The notes under the pieces are model-generated. The model worked only from the letters and a program-made list of their open reading frames with translations, searched no databases and was not told the origin of the DNA. Shown here one piece after another: positions 45,423 to 56,621 of a stretch of 64,000 nt of DNA. The stretch comes from Martelella alba (GTDB lineage Bacteria > Pseudomonadota > Gammaproteobacteria > Enterobacterales > Enterobacteriaceae): contig NZ_SZPQ01000017.1 in NCBI RefSeq assembly GCF_005217455.1, positions 62,001-126,000 of the forward strand. The letters run 5' to 3'. Positions within the stretch are counted from its first letter, which is position 1; each line of letters starts with the position of its first letter. Both the position numbers and the translations under genes were made by a program.

Positions 45423-45593
45423 TAGATTCTCCGGAAGATTATGTAGGGTTACGCATAGGCGGTCTTTCCATCCGTGGCGAAACGATTTTCCAAAAACTCA
45501 CACTCCGGTCAGACGAACGACGTTATCGCCCAAGCGGAGCGAAATGACTCAACGTCCGGTTGAACAAGCCATTTGTCCATGTCAGGCGTAAAA

Positions 45594-45661
45594 CATCGCT
45601 AGCATAGAGATTTGAATGTTAATAATCTGTGAATAGTCTCACACTTTGAAAGCGGTTACAT
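45594..45661 (-). promoter_or_regulatory. mglBAC promoter with CRP site and Gal operator
   Basis: On the reverse strand a Gal-type operator ATGTAACCGCTTTCAA (45661-45646) is followed by an exact CRP core TGTGA-N6-TCACA (45643-45628) and a -10-like TATGCT (45606-45601). If transcription starts near 45594, the CRP site is centred at -41.5, the class II position, and the operator is centred near -60, as in E. coli mgl. The operator overlaps the last bases of galS. This predicts activation by cAMP-CRP and repression by GalS/GalR relieved by galactose. Confidence 0.82.
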
Positions 45662-46696
45662 CTCGTCCTGTGTTGAAGAAGCGGCACTGGTCGCATTTCG
45701 CCACGGCGCCACCGAATGCCGACGCACCACGGTCGGCATGAAAAGATGGGATTGCTCTTCGTTCAGCCGCCCCGCCGTGCCCTGCAAGGCGAGTTCGGTG
45801 GCCGCCACCGCCATGGCGAAGATGGGATAACGGATCGTGGTTAAATGCGGGCAGGTATAGCGCGACATGGGGATATCATCGAACCCCACCACGGAAAACT
45901 GGGCCGGCACGGCAATGCCGTTTTCCCGCAGCGTGGCCAGCGCGCCCACCCCCATGGCGTCGTTATAAACAAACACCGCCGAGAGTTGCTGGTTACGTCC
46001 GAGGAGTTCCACCATGGCCATTTCGCCGCCCTGCAAATCCGGCGAAAACGCCACCTGCCAGCTTTGCGGCGGCACGATGCCCTCTTCCCGCATCGCCTGT
46101 AGATAGCCCTGGCGCCGCTGGCGCTCATCCTCGATGGGATGGTTGGATCCGATGTAGCCGATATGGCGATGCCCCAGCTTAAGCAGCGTGCGGGTGGCCA
46201 TCAGCGCGCCGGTGATATTGTCCAGTCCCACGCAGCGATGCTCATAGCCGGGGATGATCCGGTTGATAAGCACCATGCCCGGCTCGCGCGCCATGATGGG
46301 GATAAGTTCTTCATCGGTGAGGATCTTGGCATGAACCACCAGCGCGCTACAGCGCTGGCGGATAAGCACCTCGATGGCGTGCCGTTCTTTATCGGCCTGG
46401 TGATAACTGTTGCTTATCAGCACGTTTTTCTTGTGCCGCTGCGCCACGGTATCCACCGCTTTAACCAGCGCGCCGAAAAACGGATCCGAGACATCCATCA
46501 CCACGACGCCGATGGTATCGCTGATTTGCGTGGCGAGCGCCTGCGCGTTGGCGTTGGGCCGATAGCCGAGCTCATCCACCGCCTTCATCACCCGATCGCG
46601 GGCGTCCTTGCTGGCAATGGCACTGTCATTCAATACCCGAGAAACGGTCGCCACCGAGACCCCGGCCAACCGCGCCACATCACGTATGGTGATCAT
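45656..46696 (-). CDS. galS: LacI-family repressor GalS of the galactose/mgl system
   Basis: 346 residues from this start, the E. coli GalS length. [25 protein letters not shown] is the LacI helix-turn-helix, and [34 protein letters not shown] the hinge and core start; the effector-binding core continues to the [12 protein letters not shown] end. It represses mgl and its own gene until galactose binds. The frame is open back to 46909, but the ATG at 46696 has GGGGA upstream and fits the family; the region beyond contains the promoter. It lies upstream of mglB as in E. coli. Confidence 0.95.
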   Translation of the reverse strand: MITIRDVARLAGVSVATVSRVLNDSAIASKDARDRVMKAVDELGYRPNANAQALATQISDTIGVVVMDVSDPFFGALVKAVDTVAQRHKKNVLISNSYHQADKERHAIEVLIRQRCSALVVHAKILTDEELIPIMAREPGMVLINRIIPGYEHRCVGLDNITGALMATRTLLKLGHRHIGYIGSNHPIEDERQRRQGYLQAMREEGIVPPQSWQVAFSPDLQGGEMAMVELLGRNQQLSAVFVYNDAMGVGALATLRENGIAVPAQFSVVGFDDIPMSRYTCPHLTTIRYPIFAMAVAATELALQGTAGRLNEEQSHLFMPTVVRRHSVAPWRNATSAASSTQDEM

Positions 46697-46879
46697 GTCG
46701 TCCCCTGTTGTTATCCCGTAAACCCCAAAGCGCCCGGGCTTGCCCATCTTGCCCATCATCTTTATCTTTTGCGCCGGAGCGCTGTCAGGCATTCCAGGAT
46801 GTTTATTGTAAAGGCAGGTGAAATGCGCTGGGCAGAGGCGTCGCCGATGCCCCGGCGCGCCTGGCGCGCCGGAAACGCA

Positions 46880-46948
46880 AAAGATCATATTAGCCACATT
46901 ATCGGCCATACGGCGTGAAACAGCTCACAGGTCAGAAAGCGCTTACAT
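46880..46948 (-). promoter_or_regulatory. galS promoter with CRP site and Gal operator
   Basis: On the reverse strand ATGTAAGCGCTTTCTG (46948-46933) resembles a Gal operator. It is followed by TGTGA-N6-TCACG (46929-46914) and a -10-like TAATAT (46892-46887). With a start near 46880 the CRP site is again centred at -41.5. Spacing of all three elements is nearly the same as at mglB, which supports both assignments and predicts autoregulation. About 185 bases then separate the start site from the galS ATG. Confidence 0.78.
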
Positions 46949-46996
46949 CAACAGGGTGGGAATTTTGCGAGCGTGTCGACAGTGTTAACATTGGCG

Positions 46997-48082
46997 TCAG
47001 GCGGAAGACGGCAACGTCACCCTCGCTATGGTGCCCGGCCCATCCTGCCGGTTGAGCAGCTCGAATTGGCCGTCATGTAACTGGGTAATACGGGTCACAA
47101 TACTCAATCCCAGCCCGATGCCGTTATAGCGCTGGTCCATCCGCACGAATTTACGGGTTAATTCCACCGCTTTATCGGGATCGATGCCCGGCCCCTCATC
47201 GACCACTTCAAGGAGAAGGACGCCGCCGGCATTCTCCGATAGCCGGATTTCGATGCGGCTGTCATTGGGGCTGTAACGATGGGCGTTTTCCACCAAATTG
47301 CGCAGCAGCAACCGGATCAGGATCGCGTTGCCAAGCAACGTCAGTTCCCGCTCGGGCAGACGCCATATCAGACGCTGCCGGTGCGCGGCCGCCATTTCCT
47401 CCAGTTCCTCGCGAAGCGCCATCACCACATCCGCCTTCAGCTTCACCGTCTGGTAGTGCCCGGAGGTGAAATCATGCCGGATGCGCGCGAGCATCAGCAA
47501 TTGCTCAACGGTAAAGGTCATATTGTCCACCCGCTCAATCAGCGGTCCGTTATCGACCCCGGCCTGTTTTTGCTGCAACTCCAGATGCAGCCTGATGCCC
47601 GCCAGGGGAGTACGCAGTTCGTGGGCCACGTCGGCGGTGAACTGCCGGTCTTGTTGCAGCGTATCATTGAGCCTGGCCAGCAATTGGTTCAGGCTGCGGG
47701 TCACGGCGATGACCTCCTGAATATTGCTTTGCTCCGGCAAAGGGGCGAAATCTTCGGCGCTACGCTTTTCCAGGGCGTTTTGCAGTCGGGACAATGGCTG
47801 CGTCACCCAGCTCACCGCCTGGACGCAAAACAGCAATGTCACGATCACCATCATCAGGGCCGGCACACTCAAGGCGGCGATGGCCTCCCGGATCTCCTGG
47901 TTGACATGGTCGTTGCGCACGCTTTCCGCCAGGGTGCGGTTCACCAGCAAATCAATTTGCTCTTTGCTTTCGTGCCACAACCAAATGACGGTGATAAATT
48001 GGCAGCACAGCAAGATGATGCCGAGCACCACAATGAGACGCCAGCGCATACTGACCAGCGCGGGCCGGTCTGGTTTGCGCAT
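46997..48082 (-). CDS. basS: Sensor histidine kinase BasS/PmrB
   Basis: 361 residues (E. coli BasS 363). Two membrane segments (about 14-36 and 70-92) flank a very short periplasmic loop with HESKEQIDLL, whose acidic residues match the iron/aluminium-sensing region of PmrB. A HAMP-like linker follows, then DVAHELRTPLAG (phosphorylated His154), N-box NLVENAHRYS, G1 VVDEGPGID and G2 GIGLGLSIVTRITQLHDGQF. It phosphorylates BasR in response to Fe3+ or acid. It follows basR with a two-base gap. In E. coli these genes are at a different locus. Confidence 0.94.
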   Translation of the reverse strand: MRKPDRPALVSMRWRLIVVLGIILLCCQFITVIWLWHESKEQIDLLVNRTLAESVRNDHVNQEIREAIAALSVPALMMVIVTLLFCVQAVSWVTQPLSRLQNALEKRSAEDFAPLPEQSNIQEVIAVTRSLNQLLARLNDTLQQDRQFTADVAHELRTPLAGIRLHLELQQKQAGVDNGPLIERVDNMTFTVEQLLMLARIRHDFTSGHYQTVKLKADVVMALREELEEMAAAHRQRLIWRLPERELTLLGNAILIRLLLRNLVENAHRYSPNDSRIEIRLSENAGGVLLLEVVDEGPGIDPDKAVELTRKFVRMDQRYNGIGLGLSIVTRITQLHDGQFELLNRQDGPGTIARVTLPSSA

Positions 48083-48084
48083 GG

Positions 48085-48756
48085 TTATTCCCCCTCTTCC
48101 CCGGTGGTTAACAGGTAGCCGAAACCGCGCAGCGTCCGGATACGATCCTTGCCTATTTTCTGCCGCAGATTATGAATATGCACCTCCAGGGAATTGGATG
48201 AGGGGTCGTCGTCCCAGTTGTACAGATCCTGATGCAGGATTTCCCGATGGATACGATGACCGGCGCGCAACATCAGACGGGAAAGAATGGCGAATTCCTT
48301 TGGCGTGATATCAATGGGTTTGCCGTCCACCGTGACTTCATGGCTGGTGAGATCCAGCGAGATGTTCTCCACCCGCAATTGGTTGTTGCTTACCCCTTGA
48401 TGCCGCCGGATTACGGCCCGCACCCGCGCCATCAGCTCGGTCAGCGCGAAGGGCTTGATAAGATAATCGTCCGCGCCGTAATCCAGGCCGCTGACCCGCT
48501 CCTCGATACCGTCGCGGGCGGTCAGAATCAGTACCGGCACATCAATGCCTTTTTTTCGCCATTTGGTCAGTAACGACATGCCATCGCCGTCCGGCAGGCC
48601 CAAATCCAGGATAGCCAGGCTGTAGGGCGACGTTTCCATCAAATTGTCCGCCTCGCGAAAACCGCCGGCGCAATCGCTGGCGTACCCTTCCTGTTGCAGC
48701 GCCAGCTGCAAGCCTTGCTGCAATAATTTATCATCTTCGATGATCAATATTTTCAT
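48085..48756 (-). CDS. basR: Response regulator BasR/PmrA
   Basis: 223 residues of the OmpR family (E. coli 222). The receiver domain has the phosphorylated Asp51 in LAILDLGLPDGDG, with LTARD and the invariant Lys in YLIKPF. The C-terminal winged helix ends NSLEVHIHNLRQKIGKDRIRTLRGFGYLL. It activates lipid A modification genes, including eptA upstream in the same operon, through PmrA boxes. Its ATG overlaps the eptA stop (ATGA at 48753-48756). Confidence 0.95.
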   Translation of the reverse strand: MKILIIEDDKLLQQGLQLALQQEGYASDCAGGFREADNLMETSPYSLAILDLGLPDGDGMSLLTKWRKKGIDVPVLILTARDGIEERVSGLDYGADDYLIKPFALTELMARVRAVIRRHQGVSNNQLRVENISLDLTSHEVTVDGKPIDITPKEFAILSRLMLRAGHRIHREILHQDLYNWDDDPSSNSLEVHIHNLRQKIGKDRIRTLRGFGYLLTTGEEGE

Positions 48757-50405
48757 GGCCGCGTCATCCTACAGGGGTGAAGTATATCCAAATCGGGCCG
48801 ATAAAGCGCGGTACCGACATTCAGCATACCCAGCAACGTCGAAAACAGATTATCCTGGGAATAATCCCCGGTCCGCGCCCGGTCGCGCAGACATGTCTCC
48901 GCTATGCCCTGCGCACGGATATAGGCGGGAGACAGCCACATCAGCATGGGGATATGGGTTTGTTGCTCAGGCGCCACGGCATAAGGCATACCGTGCAGAT
49001 ACAACCCATTTTCCCCCAGGGATTCGCCATGATCCGACAAATAAACCAATGCGGTATTAAACCTATCTTGATGGGACTGCAACAATTTTACAGTCATATC
49101 GAGCACATAATCACTATAGATGATGGTGTTGTCATAGGTATTGACCAGCGCGCGATTGGAACAGGTCTGTATTTCGTTGGTATCGCAGGTTGGGGTAAAG
49201 ACCGCCTGCCGGGCGCCGTAGCGCTGATAATAGGTTGGGCCGTGACTGCCGATGGTGTGCAAGACGATCAGGGTATCGCCCGTGCGCTTTTCGATATAAT
49301 CGTTTAAGCGATACAACAAGGCTTCATCCCGGCAAACGCCCTTGGCGCACAGCTGCGGCAGGTCGCGCCAGCGGGAGAGATCCTCGCTGGGCACCCTGGC
49401 GCAAACCCCTTTACAGCCGCCGTCGTTTTCCCGCCACAGCACATTGACCCCGGCGCGCTGGAGGATATCCAACACATTATCCCGATGCGCCGCGACATCG
49501 CCGCTGAACTGCCGGCGGCCCTTATCGGAAAACATGCAGGGAACCGATACCGCCGTGGCGGTGCCGCAGGAAACCGTATGGGGGAAATACACCACGTTGT
49601 CCCGCGCCAATAGCGGATTAGTGGGCCGGTCATAACCGCCCAGCGAGAAATCCTGCGCCCGGGAAGTTTCGCCGACCACCAGGATCACCAGATTTTTCCG
49701 GCCGTTATCCGCTGAGGGCGGCAATTTATGCGCGTCCAGGCCGATAGGTACAAACGGCATGTTCCTGCTGACGTCATGCTTATAATACGAATAGCCGCCC
49801 ATGACCATGTTGCTGGGCACCAGGCTTTTTATCAATTGCTGATTATTGCGCATTAAAGATGCATAATCTTTATAAAAAAAGGTGGCCACCAGCGCGATAA
49901 CACATAAAGAAAATAACAGGTTCAGCAGAAAGAAACCGGCGTTTTGCCACCCTATCACCACCGGTTTAACCTGTATCCATAGCGCCAGCAGTGACGGCAG
50001 CACGCCTAATATCAGCAGATAATATATCAGTTCCGGCGAGAATAGCGCGAAGGATTCGGCCGGTGTGGTCTCCAGGATATTTTGCACCATACCGCGGTCA
50101 ATCAATATCCCATAGGATTGCATGAAATATTGCGCCGCGGCATTGAGAAGGAAAAGCGCGATAACGATTGGCTTACGCAAATAAGGCAGGAGAATAACAC
50201 TGAGCAGGATGTTCAGCGCAAAAAACAACGTAATGGGCATACTGGCAAAAAACAGCAGGTTATGCGGCGACGAGATGTCTATGAGGCCCAGTATTTTGTT
50301 GAAGAAAACGAAATTTTGAAAGGCTGTGATAATCAGCGCAATAAAAATAGTAAAAACCCATGGACGAACCATGGGCCGGAAACGGGTAAACGACGTCATG
50401 AACAT
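48753..50405 (-). CDS. eptA: Lipid A phosphoethanolamine transferase EptA
   Basis: 550 residues (E. coli 547). Five N-terminal membrane segments (to about residue 180) anchor a periplasmic sulfatase-fold domain. The nucleophile is Thr284 in SCGTATAVSVPCMFS, and the zinc-site residues lie in VVGETSRA, IGSHGPTYYQRY and YLSDHGESLGENGLYLHG; several conserved disulfide cysteines are present. It transfers phosphoethanolamine from phosphatidylethanolamine to lipid A, lowering negative charge and giving polymyxin resistance. The start is at 50405, with a second ATG at 50399 also possible. It is the first gene of eptA-basR-basS, with a PmrA box upstream. Confidence 0.95.
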   Translation of the reverse strand: MFMTSFTRFRPMVRPWVFTIFIALIITAFQNFVFFNKILGLIDISSPHNLLFFASMPITLFFALNILLSVILLPYLRKPIVIALFLLNAAAQYFMQSYGILIDRGMVQNILETTPAESFALFSPELIYYLLILGVLPSLLALWIQVKPVVIGWQNAGFFLLNLLFSLCVIALVATFFYKDYASLMRNNQQLIKSLVPSNMVMGGYSYYKHDVSRNMPFVPIGLDAHKLPPSADNGRKNLVILVVGETSRAQDFSLGGYDRPTNPLLARDNVVYFPHTVSCGTATAVSVPCMFSDKGRRQFSGDVAAHRDNVLDILQRAGVNVLWRENDGGCKGVCARVPSEDLSRWRDLPQLCAKGVCRDEALLYRLNDYIEKRTGDTLIVLHTIGSHGPTYYQRYGARQAVFTPTCDTNEIQTCSNRALVNTYDNTIIYSDYVLDMTVKLLQSHQDRFNTALVYLSDHGESLGENGLYLHGMPYAVAPEQQTHIPMLMWLSPAYIRAQGIAETCLRDRARTGDYSQDNLFSTLLGMLNVGTALYRPDLDILHPCRMTRP

Positions 50406-50451
50406 TTCAATGCGTTGGCCATGCTGAAAAACTGGCCAAAGATTAACAATG

Positions 50452-51612
50452 CTACATTAATTGAACATTAAGCTTGCCGCCAGTCAGACGGGTGAGCCTG
50501 CGCCATAGCCATTCCATAGGGCCTTGGCTAAACAGGCGCAGCCAAAACCCGGAAAAGAGAATATTCACCAGCCAGACCAGCGGGACGAACAACAGTAAAT
50601 GGCTACGGTCGTAAACCATAAATTGTTGGAAATGATCAAATATCGTCGTGCAGATAAGCGTTTGCAGCAAATAATTGGTCAATGCCATCCGCCCCACATT
50701 GCCGAGCCAGCGGCCCAGCGGCCATCGTGACAACACCGGCCACCAGCCGTAACAAACGGCCACATACCCCAACGCCTGAAAGGGCGCGCCAAGCTCGCGG
50801 GGGATCTGCAACAAGAAACCGCTCCAGCGATAATCCCATTGCAGGTGCCATTGCAGTATCACGCCGGGCAGGTTGATGGCCACCCCCAGCGGCAGCAGGA
50901 TCAACGCCATTTTGCGGTAATGGGCCGCGGGCAGCGCGCCGGCCAGCCAGCCGTGGCGCATCAGCCCGGCGCCGATAAGCATGGCGCCGGCCATCAGCCA
51001 GCCGTATTGCGACAGCAGCGAGACCAGGCTGTTATGTACCAGTCCCAGGCGGATCCGCCAGGCTTCGGGACCGCCGGTGGTATGCCAGTAATATTCGTAA
51101 ATCCGTTCGGCGAGATCCGGTTGCCAGAAGTTGCCCGGCGGCGAAGAGGCCAACAGATGTTGCAGCGCCAGCAGGATGGCCAGGCCCAAAAGGTACAGCG
51201 TGGCGCCGGCGAGCAGCAAGCCGCGCCAGCTGTCCACCTGCCGGATTAACCCAAGGCACAGCAGCCCCACCAGACCGTAATCCAGCAGAATATCGCCATC
51301 CCAGAAAAACACCCCATGGATCAACCCGAACACCATTAGCCAGCATAGCCGGGAGCGAATCCAGCGATTGCCGCGCGGTAAAAGCATCTGTAGGCCGGCG
51401 CCGAACAGCATGGCGAACAGGGTCAGAAATTTCACTTGCGCCAGCAAATCCATCGCGGCCCAGCTCCAGGCATCGGCGACGGAGGGTTTTCCCGCATAGG
51501 CGGGATTGAGATACGCCGCGCTGGGCAAACCAAAGGCGGTGATATTCATCAGCAGGATGCCCAGGATAGCCAATCCCCGGGCGCCGTCCAGCATGGCGAT
51601 GCGCTCGCGCAT
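50452..51612 (-). CDS. yeiB: DUF418-family inner-membrane protein YeiB
   Basis: 386 residues (E. coli 385) with about ten membrane segments. The opening RIAMLDGARGLAILGILLMNITAFGLPSAAYLNP is the conserved YeiB/YxaH signature. GNVGRMALTNYLLQTLICTTIF and PLVWLVNILFSGFWLRLFSQGPMEWLWRRLTR near the end are DUF418 marks. The activity is not established; relatives belong to the acyltransferase-like heparan/DUF1624 fold group. It lies between folE and eptA in the same direction; in E. coli its neighbour on this side is galS, so the eptA operon was inserted here or lost elsewhere. Confidence 0.92.
   Translation of the reverse strand: MRERIAMLDGARGLAILGILLMNITAFGLPSAAYLNPAYAGKPSVADAWSWAAMDLLAQVKFLTLFAMLFGAGLQMLLPRGNRWIRSRLCWLMVFGLIHGVFFWDGDILLDYGLVGLLCLGLIRQVDSWRGLLLAGATLYLLGLAILLALQHLLASSPPGNFWQPDLAERIYEYYWHTTGGPEAWRIRLGLVHNSLVSLLSQYGWLMAGAMLIGAGLMRHGWLAGALPAAHYRKMALILLPLGVAINLPGVILQWHLQWDYRWSGFLLQIPRELGAPFQALGYVAVCYGWWPVLSRWPLGRWLGNVGRMALTNYLLQTLICTTIFDHFQQFMVYDRSHLLLFVPLVWLVNILFSGFWLRLFSQGPMEWLWRRLTRLTGGKLNVQLM
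50456..50472 (-). promoter_or_regulatory. PmrA (BasR) box upstream of eptA
   Basis: On the reverse strand CTTAAT (50472-50467), five bases, then ATTAAT (50461-50456): the direct repeat CTTAAT-N5-CTTAAT with one mismatch. It lies 51 bases upstream of the eptA start and overlaps the last codons of yeiB. It predicts positive autoregulation of eptA-basRS. Confidence 0.8.
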
Positions 51613-51681
51613 AGGCGACCTCTTATCAACAGTTGTCGGTTGGCGTCAGGCGCTTTTCAGGCGAAAGCCTCGCACTCCGGC

Positions 51682-52347
51682 TTAATCGCCGTGATGGCGC
51701 ACCGCGCGCAAAAACTCCTGGCGGGTGTTCTGGCTGGATTTGAACAGGCCGCCCAGCGACGTGGTGGTGGTGGCGCTGGTGGCATCCTTGACGCCGCGCG
51801 CCTTGACGCAATAGTGCACCGCGTCGATGGATACCGCCACATTGTTGGTGCCAAGCAGGGTTTGCAGGGCAATCAGGATTTGCTGGGTAAGCCGCTCCTG
51901 GACCTGGGGACGTTGGGCGAAAAACTGCACGATACGGTTGATTTTCGACAAGCCGATAACACTGTCTTTCGGGATATAGGCCACGGTGGCCTTGCCGTCG
52001 ATGATGACAAAATGATGCTCGCAGGTGCTGGTCAGGGTGATATTGCGCACCGCCACCATTTCGTCCACTTTCATCTTGTTTTCAATCAGGGTGATTTTCG
52101 GGAAGTTGGCGTAATCGAGACCGGAAAAGATTTCGTCCACATACATCTTGGCGATGCGATGGGGCGTTTCCGCCAGACTGTCGTCGGTCAGATCGAGATT
52201 AAGCAGCTTCATTATCCCGGCCATATGCTCGGCAATGAGGCGCTTGCGGGTCTCGGCTTCCAGGACTTCGCCGCTTTGCGGCGTTTCCAGCCCGCGGGCC
52301 ATTAAGGCCTCGTGCACCAATAGGGCTTCTTTCGTCAGCGATACCAT
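51682..52347 (-). CDS. folE: GTP cyclohydrolase I
   Basis: 221 residues (E. coli 222). [49 protein letters not shown] with zinc-ligand Cys and catalytic His, [23 protein letters not shown], and VHYCVKARG with the second zinc Cys match E. coli. The decamer makes 7,8-dihydroneopterin triphosphate, the first step to folate. The ATG at 52347 has GGAG upstream and aligns with known starts; the frame extends to 52395 without a counterpart. Confidence 0.97.
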   Translation of the reverse strand: MVSLTKEALLVHEALMARGLETPQSGEVLEAETRKRLIAEHMAGIMKLLNLDLTDDSLAETPHRIAKMYVDEIFSGLDYANFPKITLIENKMKVDEMVAVRNITLTSTCEHHFVIIDGKATVAYIPKDSVIGLSKINRIVQFFAQRPQVQERLTQQILIALQTLLGTNNVAVSIDAVHYCVKARGVKDATSATTTTSLGGLFKSSQNTRQEFLRAVRHHGD

Positions 52348-52481
52348 GTTTTTTTCTCCGGCAGGCATATCGGCTGTTAACCTCCGCCGCGTCAAGCGGC
52401 GCTCCCCACTCTAGAGGAGAGCGCGACGATTATCCAGTGATTGTCTTGCATGGCAAATGAAATTATCACAGGTTGCCGCCG

Positions 52482-53603
52482 CTATTGCCGCCAGACCAAC
52501 CCGCCGGCCAGCAACAACGCCGCCAGGGCCGCCGCCAGCGCCGGCTCCAGCCTCCCTACCGTCCACGTGGATAAGGCCGATAAAACCGGACCTGTCAATT
52601 GGCCTATGCCGTAACCGCAGGTCAGCAGGCCGGCCATATAGCGGGTATGCTCCGGCGCCTGACGGCGGCTGCATTCCAGCGTCAATTGCACCACATTGAG
52701 AAAACCGCCGCCGGTAAGCAAGGCCCCGGTAATCAGGCTGGCCACCCCCGGCAAACCTATCATCAGCGCCACGCCCAGCCCTTGCGCCCACAAGGTAATG
52801 GCCAACCGCCGGCCCGGCGACAGGCAATGCCGGGTCAGGATGCCTATGCCGATCCCGGTCACGCCGGCGGCGCCGAACACCGGCCAGACCCAGGGCGCGA
52901 AAGCGCTGTCGGGGAACCGTTGCGCCGCCATTTGCGACAAAAAGGTCGCCGGCAGGATATAGCCGAAACCGGCCAGGGAGTAACTCCAAACCAGTTTTTT
53001 CAGCGGCCGGCCGAGATGGGGCGTGGCGGCGATATCCGCCCGATGGGCCAACGCCCCCCGCCGGGGAAGGAAGAAGCTTATCACCGCGATGGGCAGCAAG
53101 GCGGCAAGACCGTACAGCCGCCAGGCCTCGCTGGCGCCGATGCCATAATGCCCCATAATCACCGCCAACAGGCCGCTTAAGAAAATGCCGCTGCCCGGCC
53201 CGGCGAACACCGCCGCCCCGAGCGCCGGCCGTCGCAGGCGAAGCAGCAGATCGTGGGTCCAGGCGGAGACCAATACCATGGACCAGCCGCTGGCGATGCC
53301 GGCCGCCGTTCGCACCACGCCGTGCGACCATGGGTCGTGGATAACGGCGCTGAACAAGGTCAATGCCACCGTGCCCCACACCCCCAGCCACAGCCGGATT
53401 TCCAGCCCCCGCTCGGCCCGCATGGCATCAAAGGCGCCCAGCAAATAACCGGCGTAATTGGCCGCCGCCACCAGTCCGGCGCCGGTCAGGGTCAATTGGC
53501 CGTCGGCTATCATCAGCGGCACCTGGGGCGTAAAGGCGAACCGGCCGATCCCCATCGCCACCAGCAACGCCAGAAAACCGCTCATTGCTATCTTTAATGC
53601 CAT
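52482..53603 (-). CDS. MFS transporter of the YbfB/YjiJ family
   Basis: A 373-residue membrane protein with about eleven to twelve segments of the MFS_4/YbfB family: ALLVAMGIGRFAFTPQVPLMIADGQL at the start, NYAGYLLGAFDAMR, GPGSGIFLSGLL and ECSRRQAPEHTRYMAGLLTCGYGIGQLTGPVLSA near the end. The substrate is unknown. GGGAG lies before the ATG at 53603. It is divergent from a LysR gene with 101 bases between starts, so the LysR protein probably controls it. Confidence 0.87.
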   Translation of the reverse strand: MALKIAMSGFLALLVAMGIGRFAFTPQVPLMIADGQLTLTGAGLVAAANYAGYLLGAFDAMRAERGLEIRLWLGVWGTVALTLFSAVIHDPWSHGVVRTAAGIASGWSMVLVSAWTHDLLLRLRRPALGAAVFAGPGSGIFLSGLLAVIMGHYGIGASEAWRLYGLAALLPIAVISFFLPRRGALAHRADIAATPHLGRPLKKLVWSYSLAGFGYILPATFLSQMAAQRFPDSAFAPWVWPVFGAAGVTGIGIGILTRHCLSPGRRLAITLWAQGLGVALMIGLPGVASLITGALLTGGGFLNVVQLTLECSRRQAPEHTRYMAGLLTCGYGIGQLTGPVLSALSTWTVGRLEPALAAALAALLLAGGLVWRQ

Positions 53604-53704
53604 ACTTGCTCCCTAGGCTACATTTTCTGTTGCCAATAGCATGCATGATCAATAAACTCACGAAAAATGAATAATCAAGACAAAGTTGCTGACGAAATGA
53701 GAAT

Positions 53705-55731
<2,027 letters not shown>

Positions 55732-55739
55732 GGCGCGGC

Positions 55740-56594
55740 ATGCCCATGACCAAGACACCTGAATGTATCGACGCGCACCGGTTGTTCGGCGGCTGGCAAT
55801 ATCGCTACCGCCACGTGTCCGCCAGCACCGGCGTCGCGATGACCTACAGCCTTTACCTGCCGCCGGCCAAAGCACATGCCGGCCCGCCCCACGCGGTTTA
55901 CTGGTTGTCCGGCCTGACCTGCAATGACGAGAATTTTACCCTGAAAGCCGGCGCGCAGCGGGTGGCCGCCGAGCTGAACCTGATGCTGATCATGCCCGAC
56001 ACCAGTCCGCGCGGCGAGGGCGTCCCCGACGATGAGGCCTACGACCTGGGCCAGGGCGCCGGATTTTATGTCAATGCCACCGAGCCGCCCTGGTCCGGGC
56101 ATTTCCGAATGTTCGACTACCTGGCGGAAGAATTGCCGGCGCTGGTGGAATCGCAGCACGGGCAAAGCGGCCGGCGCGCCATCATGGGCCATTCCATGGG
56201 CGGCCATGGCGCGCTGATGCTGGCATTGCGGCTGCCGGGGCGCTTTTGTTCCGCCTCGGCTTTCGCCCCCATCGTCAATCCGGCGGATGTGCCCTGGGGA
56301 CGCAAGGCGTTCAGCCATTACCTGGGGGAGGACGAAGCGCGCTGGTCGGCCTACGACAGTTGCCGGTTACTGGCGGCCGGCGATGCCGCGCCGTTGCCAA
56401 TCCTGATTGATCAGGGCGATGAGGATCCGTTCCTGCCAGAGCAACTGCAACCGGAAAAACTGGCCGAGCTGGCGCGCGAGCGGCAATGGCCGTTCACCCT
56501 GCGCCGGCAGCCGGGCTACGATCACAGCTATTATTTCATCGCCAGCTTTATTGAAGATCATCTGCGTTTCCACGCCGGGAATCTTAACGCCTGA
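55740..56594 (+). CDS. fghA: S-formylglutathione hydrolase
   Basis: 284 residues of the esterase D family (E. coli FrmB 277, YeiG 278). The nucleophile elbow is [11 protein letters not shown]; the acid is in [15 protein letters not shown] and the His in [40 protein letters not shown] and [13 protein letters not shown] are characteristic. It releases formate and glutathione. The gene sits where yeiG is in E. coli (folE side, before lysP) but is coupled to frmA, so it combines both arrangements. Confidence 0.95.
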   Translation: MPMTKTPECIDAHRLFGGWQYRYRHVSASTGVAMTYSLYLPPAKAHAGPPHAVYWLSGLTCNDENFTLKAGAQRVAAELNLMLIMPDTSPRGEGVPDDEAYDLGQGAGFYVNATEPPWSGHFRMFDYLAEELPALVESQHGQSGRRAIMGHSMGGHGALMLALRLPGRFCSASAFAPIVNPADVPWGRKAFSHYLGEDEARWSAYDSCRLLAAGDAAPLPILIDQGDEDPFLPEQLQPEKLAELARERQWPFTLRRQPGYDHSYYFIASFIEDHLRFHAGNLNA

Positions 56595-56621
56595 ATCTTT
56601 GCGGGCGCGGCCCCCTGCGCT

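Noticed and set aside
46697-46909. Longer galS start adding 71 residues
   Set aside because: GalS proteins start at MITIRDVA; the extension would start downstream of the inferred promoter but has no homology, and GGGGA precedes the ATG at 46696.
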